The notes beneath the pieces were generated by a model that worked only from the letters and a program-made list of their open reading frames with translations, searched no databases and was not told the DNA's origin. The position numbers and the translations under genes were made by a program. A stretch of DNA of 64,000 bases from an uncultured Candidatus Competibacteraceae bacterium. Lineage in GTDB: Bacteria > Pseudomonadota > Gammaproteobacteria > Competibacterales > Competibacteraceae. The stretch is taken from NCBI GenBank assembly GCA_903879705.1, contig CAIRMO010000077.1, positions 1 through 64,000 on the forward strand, given 5' to 3'. Shown here one piece after another: positions 8,851-18,535 of the stretch (the first letter of the stretch is position 1; each line of letters starts with the position of its first letter).

Positions 8851-10032
8851 ATGCAAACTCTTTGGTCTATGCTGGGAACCTTGCTCATCTTAGCTACTCT
8901 GCCTGGCACGCTGGAATTGCTGTTCCTCACTCTCAGCGGCATCGTGCCCCGCCATCGTCATCCTAGCCACAGAACCACAGAAGCACAGTCCTTGCGTTTA
9001 TGCGCTGTGGTGCCGGCCCACAACGAAGAAAATGGCATTGGCGGTTGCGTGGCCTCACTCCTTGCCTGCGAACCAGGAAGACATGAAGTTACTGTCGTCG
9101 TCGTCGCCGACAATTGCACCGACTCCACTGCCGAACAGGCAAGGGCAGCCGGGGCGCGGGTGTTGGAACGGCAAGCCCTACAGCGCAGGGGTAAGGGTTA
9201 TGCTTTGGATTACGCCTTTTCCATCTTGCTACCGGAAAACCACGATGCCTTTTTGATTGTCGATGCGGACACGGCGGTAGAGGCCAATTTCATCCAAGCC
9301 ACGGCCAAGCAGTTCGCTCAAGGGGCCGAAGCTTTGCAATGCCGTTATCTGGCGGGCAATCCGGAAGAGTCCATCCGCGCCCGCTTGATGCATGTGGCCT
9401 GGCTGGCTTTCAACATTCTCAGGCTGCGGGGGCGGGAATGCTGGGGGCTGTCCGTGGGGATCTTGGGGAATGGCTTCGGCTTGGCGCGTGCGACCCTTGA
9501 AAAAGTTCCTTTTGACGCCAGCTCCATCGCCGAAGACCTGGAATACCATCTACGCTTGGTGCGGGCCGGGCTACGAGTACAGTATTGCGAAGATACCACG
9601 GTATGGTCAGCGGTACCCAACCAAGGCCGCGCTGCTGCTGGTCAACGCGCCCGCTGGGAAGGTGGTAGATTTCGCATGATCCGGGAACAGACCCTTGGAC
9701 TGGCCTTGGAGGTTTTGCAGGGACGCTTGAGGCTGTTGGAACCGCTGTTGGAATTGCTGTTGCTGCCCTTGGCCTTCCATGTGTTCCTGTTGCTGTGCCT
9801 ACTGGCTGTGCCTTTCCCACTGGGCCGGATTCTAGCACTTGTGGGGCTAGGCGGGGTGTGCTTGCATGTGTGTGCTGCCTTGTATGTGGGGCTGGCTGGC
9901 TGGCGCGACGCCTTGGTGTTGCTGTACGCGCCGGTTTACATCCTTTGGAAACTCACCATCGGGCGGCACATCTTCGAATCAACTAGGGCGGGGGCCGCTT
10001 GGGAGCGCACTGAACGGAGTGACAAGCCATGA
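8851..10032 (+). CDS. Membrane-bound family 2 glycosyltransferase
   Basis: Inverting GT2 with GT-A fold at the cytoplasmic membrane face. One hydrophobic segment at the N-terminus (about 5-28) precedes VVPAHNEENGIGGCV and VVVADNCTDST. The metal-binding DXD is LIVDADTAVE, the acceptor-region motif is EDLEYHLRLV, and QRARWEGGR is the Q(Q/R)xRW-like motif of processive or cellulose-synthase-like enzymes. Several C-terminal membrane segments follow (about 290-370). It is the last plus-strand gene of the left arm and ends 31 nt from the convergent GT4 gene. Sugar specificity unknown. Confidence 0.85.
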   Translation: MQTLWSMLGTLLILATLPGTLELLFLTLSGIVPRHRHPSHRTTEAQSLRLCAVVPAHNEENGIGGCVASLLACEPGRHEVTVVVVADNCTDSTAEQARAAGARVLERQALQRRGKGYALDYAFSILLPENHDAFLIVDADTAVEANFIQATAKQFAQGAEALQCRYLAGNPEESIRARLMHVAWLAFNILRLRGRECWGLSVGILGNGFGLARATLEKVPFDASSIAEDLEYHLRLVRAGLRVQYCEDTTVWSAVPNQGRAAAGQRARWEGGRFRMIREQTLGLALEVLQGRLRLLEPLLELLLLPLAFHVFLLLCLLAVPFPLGRILALVGLGGVCLHVCAALYVGLAGWRDALVLLYAPVYILWKLTIGRHIFESTRAGAAWERTERSDKP

Positions 10033-10063
10033 ACCATATTTCAGGGGGATAGGAAAAATATCT

Positions 10064-11227
10064 TCACGCCATGTAGCACAGCCGCCGATACTCCTCTTGA
10101 AAGTCGTCCGCCATCCGCCGGGCGGAAAACTTCTCGCTAACGACCTGCCTGGCCATTGACGCCATGCGCTGCGCAAGCTCGGGATCCTTACCTATCCGCT
10201 CTAAGGCGCTCGCCAGCGAAGCCGGTTCGCCCACGGGAACGAGCAAGCCCGTTATCTCATGCTCAACAAGCTGTCTAATCCCCGGGATCGCAGTGCCAAT
10301 GACCGGCACCCCGGCCGCGAAGGCTTCCATCACCACACGCGGTATTCCCTCAGAGTAGGATGGCAACACCATGACATGGCTTTCGAGCAGGTATGGCGCA
10401 ATGGACGGCACTGCGCCAATAAACGTCACCCGGTCCGCCACACCGATTGTGCGTGCCAGATCTTCGGCCTCTCGTCTATCCGGGCCATCACCGGCGACCG
10501 TTAGGCGAATCGGCGCACTACACCTTGTTTCCGCAAAGCCTCTGATAAGATCATAGATGCCCTTCGGCTGACAAACCCGACCGACAAACAGCACCGACAG
10601 CGCGTCACCCGGGCGGCGCTTATTAAACCGGTAATCAAAGCCAGATAAATCAACGCCATTCAGGATCAGACGCAGCCGTGTCGGGCAAAACTTGCGTGCT
10701 TGCAAATCCTCAAGCAGTGCGGGGCTAAGCGGATAGACACGATCAAAGCGCTTGAGAAACGCCCGGCTGATCGCCTCATACACTCGAATTAGTAAGCCCT
10801 CACTGGCGCTCCAACCGTGAATGCTCGACACCAGACGCACGGACAGCTTCCGAGTTGCGAGGTAACCGAGCACATCTGCCTTGAAACCGTGCGTGTGCAG
10901 AATATCGATGTTATGTCGGAGTAGCAGACGACGCAGTTGCAGGACGGCTCTGGGATTCAACCTGCCAGGAACGGCGATGTGTTCCGCATGCATATCTTCA
11001 GACATTAGCAGACGGAAAAAAGCGTCGGCGCCCGGCTTGGTGCCTATGGAAATGACGATTGGCTCGAATTCCCGCCGGTCAAGGTATTTTACCAGTGCAA
11101 GTGTCCAGCGCTCGGCCCCATAAACGCCCAGCGTCGAATGCAAATGGGCAACGCGACAGCGCGGATAACGCAGAGTCGGCTGTGCCGCACCTACCTGATC
11201 CTTTCCTTTGATGCCCTGAATAGTCAT
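10064..11227 (-). CDS. Family 4 glycosyltransferase
   Basis: Retaining GT-B glycosyltransferase, cytoplasmic or peripheral. The N-terminal half has LHSTLGVYGAERWTLALV and the DILHTHGFKAD stretch. The C-terminal Glycos_transf_1 domain has SVLFVGRVCQPKGIYDLI, VAGDGPDRREAEDLA and the sugar-nucleotide-binding EGIPRVVMEAFAAGVPVI. Its start overlaps the end of the next upstream GT4 gene by 4 nt, so the two are translationally coupled. Donor and acceptor unknown; one of at least five glycosyltransferases in the locus. Confidence 0.87.
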   Translation of the reverse strand: MTIQGIKGKDQVGAAQPTLRYPRCRVAHLHSTLGVYGAERWTLALVKYLDRREFEPIVISIGTKPGADAFFRLLMSEDMHAEHIAVPGRLNPRAVLQLRRLLLRHNIDILHTHGFKADVLGYLATRKLSVRLVSSIHGWSASEGLLIRVYEAISRAFLKRFDRVYPLSPALLEDLQARKFCPTRLRLILNGVDLSGFDYRFNKRRPGDALSVLFVGRVCQPKGIYDLIRGFAETRCSAPIRLTVAGDGPDRREAEDLARTIGVADRVTFIGAVPSIAPYLLESHVMVLPSYSEGIPRVVMEAFAAGVPVIGTAIPGIRQLVEHEITGLLVPVGEPASLASALERIGKDPELAQRMASMARQVVSEKFSARRMADDFQEEYRRLCYMA

Positions 11228-12642
11228 TCAGCACGCTCCCGGATGTTCCCGTCATCGTTTTGTCCGGCGACTCTCCGCAGAATTTCTGCCAATCGCTGCG
11301 TCAGGGCACGATAGTCATAATGGGCGATTTGAGCTTCATCCGGATCAACCATCAAATCACTTCTCTGCCATGCAAGATAGTAGCGCTTCATCTGTTCATA
11401 GATGGGGTCCACGCCTCGCTGCGGCGATATGACTGCACCCATACGAGTTTCGGCGATGATCGATGCAGTCACCCCTTCTTCCGGGGCAATAGCAAGTATC
11501 GGCCCTTTCATGATGAGGTAATGGTAGAGCTTCATGGGCACGATGGACATGCTGTAATCATTTTCGTAAAGCAGCAACAGCCTTATGTCGGTATTGGCGG
11601 TTAAACACATCGCATCGCTATGAGGCAGCATTCCATGTGCATCAACGAGGTCGGTCATCTGCCGCTCATGCAGATAGGCCCAAAATTGTTTTGAAAGATG
11701 ACCACAATGTACCAGTTTGACCTTGTCTCGTCCGACCTCTTCGGCCAGCTTGCTCAACGCCTCCATTGCGATCCGCCAAGGAAAATCATGCTTGTCAAAG
11801 GCCCCTGCGTAGCCAATCCGGAAGACTTTTAGCGAAGGTTTTGCCTCGTGCTGTATCAAATCGTCTCGGTCGAAACCGTTCGGAATCACGTCAATTCGGC
11901 TTCTCGAAAGACCGAATCGCTGAATATGACGTTCGGCGTTCCCGGGCGTATTCGCGATTACGTAATTCGCCGTTCTGAATACGTTGCACTCGAGCCGCTT
12001 GATCCACCAGTCATGCAAGGGCGTGGCCGGTCGGTAAAGTAACTTTTTCTCAGTCCAAAGATCTTGGAAATCTGCGACCCAGCGGATGCCGAGCGATCGT
12101 TTGAGGTTCATGCCGATCAGGTGGTTGCTCTCCGGCGGTGACGTAGTCAGCACTACTTGAATGTTTTCCCGACGCACGATTTCCTTGGCGAGCCTGATCC
12201 CGTGTGGGATCCATCTCACCATGTAGTCAGGCACAAGGACGAAACGCTCGGGAAATGATAGAAGGGCAAGCAGCCGATAATGCTTCGCGTCGGGGCCACG
12301 ATCCAGAAATCGCTCAGTAAAGTACGACCAACCGATAGAAGCGGCGCGATAGGCCTTGAGCTGAGCAGGATAAGAACGCCGTTGAAATACCTCGGCCAAT
12401 TCCTCGGCCTTTGGAAAGGAGCTTTCTTTGGCTGAAAGAACGATTGGTTCGACGCCGAAGTCGGGAAGAAATTTCACCAACTTGGCTATGCGGCCCCCTC
12501 CTCCGTTGGGGAAGCCTCCGACCACTATAAGAACCTTTACGGACCCAGCCGAGGCCCCTGGCCGGGCAATCAAAACATCCGCCTCACGCATAGTCATTCC
12601 CGTCCGGGACTCGCCGTCTGCCGCGATAACTTTCTCAGTCAT
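11224..12642 (-). CDS. Glycosyltransferase, GT4-like (GT-B fold)
   Basis: 472-aa GT-B glycosyltransferase. The N-terminus has VVGGFPNGGGGRIAKL, the glycine-rich acceptor-domain loop. It has VVLTTSPPESNHLIG and WVADFQDLW in the linker, then DVIPNGFDRDDL and RIGYAGAF in the C-terminal nucleotide-binding half. WVADFQDLW plus IPNGFD is common in glycosyltransferases of EPS loci. It overlaps the upstream deacetylase gene by 8 nt and the downstream GT4 by 4 nt. The C-terminal part is less conserved than in the neighbouring GT4. Specificity unknown. Confidence 0.78.
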   Translation of the reverse strand: MTEKVIAADGESRTGMTMREADVLIARPGASAGSVKVLIVVGGFPNGGGGRIAKLVKFLPDFGVEPIVLSAKESSFPKAEELAEVFQRRSYPAQLKAYRAASIGWSYFTERFLDRGPDAKHYRLLALLSFPERFVLVPDYMVRWIPHGIRLAKEIVRRENIQVVLTTSPPESNHLIGMNLKRSLGIRWVADFQDLWTEKKLLYRPATPLHDWWIKRLECNVFRTANYVIANTPGNAERHIQRFGLSRSRIDVIPNGFDRDDLIQHEAKPSLKVFRIGYAGAFDKHDFPWRIAMEALSKLAEEVGRDKVKLVHCGHLSKQFWAYLHERQMTDLVDAHGMLPHSDAMCLTANTDIRLLLLYENDYSMSIVPMKLYHYLIMKGPILAIAPEEGVTASIIAETRMGAVISPQRGVDPIYEQMKRYYLAWQRSDLMVDPDEAQIAHYDYRALTQRLAEILRRVAGQNDDGNIRERAE

Positions 12643-13534
12643 GGCCGCTGGCCTGTATGTGCCACAAGGTGCGATCGACCCAGGACCAAGCGTCTAATCC
12701 TCCGCGCAGCAGCAGTTTGAACAACCACAGCCCTTCACCGCCTTCAACTTTGACTCGCGGCAGCGAAAATGGATCTAATCCCGGGCGAACAGCTCCATGT
12801 TGCGAGGTAAACGCACAGCAATAGCCGGCCCCTTTGAGGATGCTGGCCGTGCGTGCGTTAAAGTCGGCGCGGGTGCCGAAGGGATACGCAAACGCAGTCA
12901 CCCGCTCACCGAGACGTTGCTCGATCATCTCCCGCGAGCGCACCACCTCGTCTTCCGCCTGCGCGGGGGACATGCGCCCCAGGGAGCGGTGTGTCCAGGA
13001 ATGGGAGCCTATAGCTATGTTGGCTCCGGTGATCTGTTCCAACTCTCTCCAGTCCATGTAGTCTTCGGGTGCGCAGTCGGAACAAGCCGTCACCGGCACT
13101 GCGCCGGACCGGCCGATAAGACTCGGCGTCACAAAAGCGACGGCGGGCACCGCGTAGTCCCGCAGAATAGGGAGCGCGCTACTGTATGTGCTGTGGAACC
13201 CGTCATCAATGGTGACAAGAACCGCACCCCGGCGCGGCGGCCTACCACCGAAGACCGATTCCTCGAATTCGTTGAGAGAGATGGCGATCCCGCTCTCTGC
13301 CAAGTAAGCGATCTGCCCCTTGAAATCAGTAGGCGAAATACAGAATGGGTCCCGGGCCACAGTCCCAAAGCGGTGGTAAGTCAGTACACGGATCTCGGGG
13401 CGTCCCGAGGCCCCGCCCGGCCCAACCAGCCGCCAGGTAGCCCAAGAGCCGAGAGCCACGCTGGCACGCGCCGTTTTCTTAATTGCCCAGCGAGCAATAG
13501 AGATCATGAATCGCACACGCGCAACTGCACCCAA
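12635..13534 (-). CDS. Polysaccharide deacetylase (NodB homology, CE4)
   Basis: Second CE4 deacetylase of the locus. Core motifs: RVLTYHRFG at the N-terminus, TIDDGFHST with the catalytic and metal-binding Asp residues, SHSWTHRSLG with the metal His pair, and FAYPFGTRADF. A basic, weakly hydrophobic N-terminus is present but no clear signal peptide. The start could be 13534 or the internal ATG at 13507 (MISIARWA). The two deacetylases differ substantially in sequence, so they probably act on different residues or steps rather than being a recent duplicate. Confidence 0.85.
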   Translation of the reverse strand: MGAVARVRFMISIARWAIKKTARASVALGSWATWRLVGPGGASGRPEIRVLTYHRFGTVARDPFCISPTDFKGQIAYLAESGIAISLNEFEESVFGGRPPRRGAVLVTIDDGFHSTYSSALPILRDYAVPAVAFVTPSLIGRSGAVPVTACSDCAPEDYMDWRELEQITGANIAIGSHSWTHRSLGRMSPAQAEDEVVRSREMIEQRLGERVTAFAYPFGTRADFNARTASILKGAGYCCAFTSQHGAVRPGLDPFSLPRVKVEGGEGLWLFKLLLRGGLDAWSWVDRTLWHIQASGHD

Positions 13535-13583
13535 TTTATGCGCCTTCTTCCCCGTACCGATCCAGTAGCCACCACGGTTCTCT

Positions 13584-14357
13584 TCAGTCTTTTCGCCGCT
13601 GCAAACGATCCCATAGCAACTCCCGCACGATCCGCATCACGAACTTTGGATTGCCTAAGATATATCGCCGCCATTTGTGTGGTTGCTGCAGTAAAAGTTG
13701 CAACCACTCAAACCCTTGCCGACGTACCCAGAGCGGTGCTCGCTTTAGGTTCCCTCCCCAGTGATCAAACAAACCGCCCACCCCGATGCATACTGGAACC
13801 TGTAATTCACGCAGGTGAGCATTGATCCAGTTCTCCTGTTTTGGGTTGCCCATCCCTACCAGTAGCAGATGAGGTCTGGATACATTGATCGCTTCGATGA
13901 TCTGCGCGGTCTCATCCTGCCCAAAGTACCCATGATGAAAGCCCGCAAGATCCCAGCCAGGATAAGCATCGGCAGAATATTTTGCCGCTCGCCCTATTAT
14001 CTCCGGATCAGCACCCAGCAGGAAGTATCGGTAGCCGCGGCCCGCCGTGACATTGAAAAGCTTTGGGGTGAGGTCCGTCCCTACCAAGTTGTCTTTCAGC
14101 CGGACGCCTTGCATCCGTGCCGCCCAGCGCGCTCCGGTTCCATCAGCCAGCACCACATGGGCCGAGTTGATCACATCCCGGTATGCTGGGTATTCATGAG
14201 CTAAATTTAGTGTATGTGCATTGACGATGAAAATGCCATGCGCGCGCCCATCCCATTCACGAATGATCTTTTCAATATCCGTAATTGCTTCCTGAGAAGA
14301 CAAATTAGCGATCTGGATACCGAGAATTACCACAGAGCCTTCAGTTTGCGCGCCCAT
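13584..14357 (-). CDS. WecG/TagA/CpsF family glycosyltransferase
   Basis: GT26-type transferase that adds a second sugar, typically N-acetylmannosaminuronate or ManNAc, to an undecaprenyl-linked primer at the inner face of the membrane. 257 aa. Family landmarks are IFIVNAHTLNLA, VVLADGTGARWAAR, FLLGADPEIIGRAA, LLLVGMGNPKQENWI and VPVCIGVGGLFDHWGG, followed by RAPLWVRRQGFEWLQLL. It lies 49 nt upstream of the deacetylase in the minus-strand arm. The exact sugar cannot be predicted. Confidence 0.92.
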   Translation of the reverse strand: MGAQTEGSVVILGIQIANLSSQEAITDIEKIIREWDGRAHGIFIVNAHTLNLAHEYPAYRDVINSAHVVLADGTGARWAARMQGVRLKDNLVGTDLTPKLFNVTAGRGYRYFLLGADPEIIGRAAKYSADAYPGWDLAGFHHGYFGQDETAQIIEAINVSRPHLLLVGMGNPKQENWINAHLRELQVPVCIGVGGLFDHWGGNLKRAPLWVRRQGFEWLQLLLQQPHKWRRYILGNPKFVMRIVRELLWDRLQRRKD

Positions 14358-14495
14358 CTATGCTCAGTCCTGGCAGTATTCAACTGTTCTTCAGTCCGGT
14401 GCGTGTCAATGTAGTGGCTGTCTGAATCACGCAGCGGTTGATTCGTCGTCATAGCCGATTCCACCGGGCGTTTCAAATCACGGTGGGACACATAA

Positions 14496-14780
14496 CCCCC
14501 AAGGTATCAATCAGCACACAAAAACCAAACAAGTCGACCCGGAAAAGGAAGAGGCACTGCCTCCTATTGGGCTGCCCGCATTGAATATGACACCACCAAA
14601 CACCCGGACCCGGAAAAGCGTGTTCTTGCTACAACGCTCGATGCTGACCTGAAGGCTGGTCGAATCCACCCGTCAACCGAGTTTGCGTGGCGGCTACACA
14701 CCACGCAAACTCTTGATTCGTTGAGGCAAAGTCGGGCTTTATGGCTGCATTACCTGCCGGCCTCAGCCTCTGCGGTCTGA
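14496..14780 (+). pseudogene. Orphan open frame without a start, possible gene remnant
   Basis: The 405-nt gap between the WecG-type gene and the acyltransferase gene contains one open plus-strand frame of 94 codons with no start codon. It overlaps the 3' end of the acyltransferase gene by 18 nt. Its translation includes GTASYWAARIEYD and HPDPEKRVLATTLDADL and has a normal soluble-protein composition. It weakly recalls the short SY-x-x-ARL-x-RD module found in phage and plasmid proteins. I treat it as a possible remnant; the rest of the gap (14358-14495) shows nothing. Confidence 0.25.
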
Positions 14781-15953
14781 GTCAGTCCCCCGCCCAAGGC
14801 TCCGCATGCTCTCCATCAAAGTTGCTTCGATTGCCTTGATGCGCAAACGCCAGCGCGGCGACAGCATCTGGCCGATTTTGCTTCTGGCCGTAAGAAGATA
14901 GAACGGCGGAAGCTTCATCAGAAGAATGTAACAAAATCCACGGATCGTGTTGGCGTAGTCGAAATAGAAGGTAGTGGCGATGCGATTTGCCCATATATAC
15001 TTATAGTCTTCCCCTCCGACACGCATGTCATAGTGCAGATGCCGATGCTCATCCAACCCCCATTGGATACAATTTTCTGTCAGCAGAGCCCCCGGGGAAT
15101 ATTTAAAAAAATCATTATCGTAGGTACCAGTAAAAGATTCAACACGATGCTGATCGATGGCGCTAAGTTCACCGGCGATGATCTTGCTGTCTAGCGTCAG
15201 CACGAAGACATGTAATCCGCAGTGTGACCCTTCGGCCGCAACGAGCTGATGAAAAAAATCCCGGCATTCTCGCGACCGCATCCAGTCATTTTTGATGTTG
15301 TGTTTGTCAAACCAGCGTCGTTTATGCTGGAGTATCCAGTCGATAGCCGCCTCGCAGGCGACAGCATCCGTCAGTATCTCGAATTTGACGACGCCTTGCT
15401 TGGACAAGCGCCTGCGTTTGTACGGTTGTTGTCGTTTTTTCAGATAAGCGCTCGGATTGGCGATCCCATCCCAGCATAACCAGGGCGCAACGTCTGCTCT
15501 CACAGCCTTCAGTCCCCATTCATTAGTGACCACTCGGTACAGTGCGGTTTCATCCCTGACATTACGCAGGCTGATCACATCGCATCCGCAGGTTTTCCGC
15601 ACCATCTTCCACGCCGCCGCGACGTAGCGTTCGGCATCGGGGCCATCCTCGACCAGAACCGTGCAATATTCGGTGGCCTGCGGTAAGGGGCGAGCCACCT
15701 TCACTCCGCCGGCCCGAAAGATGACAAACGGCCAGATCAGACGTATCTTGCCTGCTACGCGGATGACCAAGCAGTAGAGTCTGTCACCGCGCGGGGCCGC
15801 GGTCGTTTCCCAGCTTGCCCGGAACCAAGTAAAAGATTGGGCCAGATAGTGTCTGGTCGAGCGCCGGCACAAATCCTCCCACTCATCCTGCAAAGCTATA
15901 ACCGATTGAAAATCAGTCAAAATCTTGTATTCTGGGGAGAAAGCCTGTGCCAT
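14763..15953 (-). CDS. BioF2-like/FemAB-related GNAT acyltransferase
   Basis: Acetyltransf_6 (BioF2/CelD-like) protein of two tandem GNAT-like halves, 396 aa, likely cytoplasmic. The conserved C-terminal half has HKRRWFDKHN, HVFVLTLDSKIIAGELSA, TGTYDNDFFKYSPGALL and YDMRVGGEDYKYIWAN. Such proteins are routine members of EPS and exosortase-type loci and are thought to acylate or aminoacylate sugars or precursors. The substrate is unknown. It begins 216 nt downstream of the methyltransferase gene's end, with no gene in that gap. Confidence 0.82.
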   Translation of the reverse strand: MAQAFSPEYKILTDFQSVIALQDEWEDLCRRSTRHYLAQSFTWFRASWETTAAPRGDRLYCLVIRVAGKIRLIWPFVIFRAGGVKVARPLPQATEYCTVLVEDGPDAERYVAAAWKMVRKTCGCDVISLRNVRDETALYRVVTNEWGLKAVRADVAPWLCWDGIANPSAYLKKRQQPYKRRRLSKQGVVKFEILTDAVACEAAIDWILQHKRRWFDKHNIKNDWMRSRECRDFFHQLVAAEGSHCGLHVFVLTLDSKIIAGELSAIDQHRVESFTGTYDNDFFKYSPGALLTENCIQWGLDEHRHLHYDMRVGGEDYKYIWANRIATTFYFDYANTIRGFCYILLMKLPPFYLLTARSKIGQMLSPRWRLRIKAIEATLMESMRSLGRGTDSDRRG

Positions 15954-16169
15954 TGTCTCTACCTTCTTTTCCTAGGTTTTTCTGAATCTGCCTACCTGAA
16001 CAGTCACAGACACTCTTTGCTATCGATCTGAGCTAAAAATTGGGCTCTATCACCCTTCGGCGAACTGCGTTACGACCAACAAGTAAACGCAGTTTGCAAT
16101 CGCCTCCCAATTCAGGATTAAGAGATCCGAAATTTCGGCCCATGCTATAAATACATGGCTCCCTTGACT

Positions 16170-16835
16170 TTACCTGACAGGGACTGCGGAAGACCGCGAT
16201 TCCCATCGGATGAGATAGGCTAGCCCAGTGGCCGCCCAACCGGGGCTGAGCTGCTCGCAGATGAAAGATGGGTCGTCGCGGAAAACGCTAATGTGCTTAG
16301 CTTGCGCATAGATGAGGCGGACTTCATCCCGGCAAACTTGTTTAAGCTTATCAGCGAAAGCCGCCATGACCCGTTCATTAAACGGGTTGTACAGCCAAAA
16401 AAGTGTGCCCTCTGCCGGGAAGTTCTCGATCACATTTCCAACTATGATTTCGACGTTCTGCACGCCAGCGAATCGCATGGCAGTTTTTGAAGCAATGCGG
16501 GAGTCGAGTTCAATCCCAATGATATGATTCGAGCAATCATTGGCAAGCCACCAACCGATAACACGTCCTTTGCCGCAGCCAACATCGACAAGGATATCTT
16601 TCGGCGAGATAGGTACCTGCTGAAAAAGCCGCTTCAGAACGTCATAGCGAATGGACTCTGTTCTTCTCGCACCGCGCTCCTGGTAAGCGGATTCAATAAT
16701 ACCCCCTGTCCAACCGTCGCACCGCCAATCATAGACAAGATCTTGGAGTCCACCGATCAGCCTTCTCGCATGATAGCCAATCGATAATCGGCGTTTCACG
16801 CTTATCAGCGTACTCACCAACCTATTCTTAGCCAT
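16170..16835 (-). CDS. Class I SAM-dependent methyltransferase
   Basis: 221-aa Rossmann-fold methyltransferase. Motif I is ILVDVGCGKGRVIG, the acidic end of strand 2 is IGIELDS, and NVEIIVGNVIENFPA plus LFWLYNPFN matches the later motifs. A role in O-methylating a sugar of the EPS is suggested only by context. Together with the next two upstream genes it forms an AT-richer part of the minus arm. No signal peptide or membrane segment. Confidence 0.8.
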   Translation of the reverse strand: MAKNRLVSTLISVKRRLSIGYHARRLIGGLQDLVYDWRCDGWTGGIIESAYQERGARRTESIRYDVLKRLFQQVPISPKDILVDVGCGKGRVIGWWLANDCSNHIIGIELDSRIASKTAMRFAGVQNVEIIVGNVIENFPAEGTLFWLYNPFNERVMAAFADKLKQVCRDEVRLIYAQAKHISVFRDDPSFICEQLSPGWAATGLAYLIRWESRSSAVPVR

Positions 16836-17002
16836 ATGCCCTCAGCATTTGCTTTGCCAAAGCCAAAAAAACATAATTTTTGCTGACAACGAGCGATCCC
16901 CACTCACGACGAAACTTCTGGCGGGTCTTTGTGGTAGATTTGACTGACGTGTCGGGTAGGTTGCTCGGTATCCCTATTTTTGCGCGGAGAAAATGAAGTC
17001 AC

Positions 17003-18427
17003 TCATCGGTATTCACTTTTCCAACACCGGATATCAGCCGTTCGACAAGACCAGATCACATATAAATTAAGTGATATACTTAAGGCTACACCTGCGACGC
17101 TGAAGACCGCCACAGCGCCTACATCGCTTTGCAGGACGACAAAACCGATATACAACGCAGCAACTCTTAGAAGCACACTCAAAATTTCGTAGATCAGGAA
17201 AACCCCTTGCAGGCGGATAACGGGTATTGCGCTTACAACAGGTCGGTTGATTAATTCGAAAAAAAACCATATCGCAAGCCATCGACCATACTCGCCAGCA
17301 GTACGCCATGCCGCACCAAACACTACATCGAACAAGGATGGACCAAAGACCATCACGACTGAAAAAGGCAGTAGTCCTATCATACCCATGCTGATTATCG
17401 TTTTAAGCATGAGCGCTGATAAATTTTCTCGATTGTGTACAGCTTCGTTGAAACGCGGATAAAAAACCTGCTTGACAGAATTACCGATCAATCCGGCCGG
17501 CACACCGAGTACCACAGTCGCAATGGAGTAGAAACCAGCCGCGGTAACTCCAAAATAGTTGGCGAGAAGCAGTATCGGCAGGCTCTGTGACGCTGCATTT
17601 AAGAGCACCTGCGGCGCACGTAGCAAAGGGAAGTCTCGATGCCGTTTTGCAAGTTCCCACTCACCCAAGCCTGACTCCGAATCTTTTGTTTCAGCCTGCT
17701 CAATTATATGTCTTACGCGCCCTCTGCGCAAGCCCAGCAGCATCAATACCGTACTCAGCAAATCACTGCTGATATTAGTGACAACCAATACAGCCGCCGT
17801 AGGGTATACAAACCCCAAGCCAGCCTTGACCGTACTCATCAGCAGCGTTTGCCAGACAGCAACTTTAGCCGTTAATATAAAGGCTTTCTTGCGTATCAAC
17901 CATTGGTTCACGACCCCACCCGCCACCGCAATCAGCATCGAGACCGGAATCAGGTACATGAAGGCCGAAATCTCTTGGGCGTTCAGAAGGGAAAGTATTT
18001 CCTGGCCGAACAGGAACAGAGCCAGCGTTACCAGCAGAGAGGTCACGATGCCGATGTAGATCGACAGGCGGGCCAAGCCCAACGCATCCGTATCGCTTTT
18101 GGGTAGAACGATGGCGATCGGGTAAGTCATGGCGGCAATCGTTCCGATAATGCCGGCGATGGACATGAACACACCTTGGATGCCGTAGGCTTCGGGGCCG
18201 TAGAGGCGGGTGATAAGCGGGGAGAAGGCCATTGAAATAGCCTGCGACGCGGCCGTGCCGCCGGCAACCGCTGCGACGTTACGGACGAAGGGACGCTGGC
18301 TGAACTGTTGAATTTTTTGACGCACAACTTGTCGCCTAGAATGGTGGGTTGGATCATGATCGTCATCTCGGCCAACACCTAAAAATTGCCTAAAGCATAG
18401 GGTGCGGTGACGAAGGAACCGCTTCAC
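17003..18427 (-). CDS. wzx: Wzx-type oligosaccharide flippase
   Basis: MOP-superfamily flippase that moves undecaprenyl-linked repeat units across the inner membrane. About 12 membrane segments. The family N-terminal motif is present (VAAVAGGTAASQAISMAFSPLITRLYG shortened here to GGTAASQAI and SPLITRLYGPEAYG). LLRAPQVLLNAASQSLPILL and the later ATVVLGVPAGLIGNSV stretch also fit. The annotated GTG at 18427 gives an unusually polar 48-residue N-terminus with no ribosome-binding site. A GTG at 18325 (VRQKIQQF...) would be closer to family length, so the start is uncertain. Confidence 0.88.
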   Translation of the reverse strand: MKRFLRHRTLCFRQFLGVGRDDDHDPTHHSRRQVVRQKIQQFSQRPFVRNVAAVAGGTAASQAISMAFSPLITRLYGPEAYGIQGVFMSIAGIIGTIAAMTYPIAIVLPKSDTDALGLARLSIYIGIVTSLLVTLALFLFGQEILSLLNAQEISAFMYLIPVSMLIAVAGGVVNQWLIRKKAFILTAKVAVWQTLLMSTVKAGLGFVYPTAAVLVVTNISSDLLSTVLMLLGLRRGRVRHIIEQAETKDSESGLGEWELAKRHRDFPLLRAPQVLLNAASQSLPILLLANYFGVTAAGFYSIATVVLGVPAGLIGNSVKQVFYPRFNEAVHNRENLSALMLKTIISMGMIGLLPFSVVMVFGPSLFDVVFGAAWRTAGEYGRWLAIWFFFELINRPVVSAIPVIRLQGVFLIYEILSVLLRVAALYIGFVVLQSDVGAVAVFSVAGVALSISLNLYVIWSCRTADIRCWKSEYR

Positions 18428-18535
18428 GGAGGACTGGCAGGTATATAGCTACACAAAGCCTTGTGGCAATTGCCATACATCAACTCCAGCTCAAACCCTG
18501 ACTTTATTCCTAAAAGCAAAAATTTGCTCCTGCAA

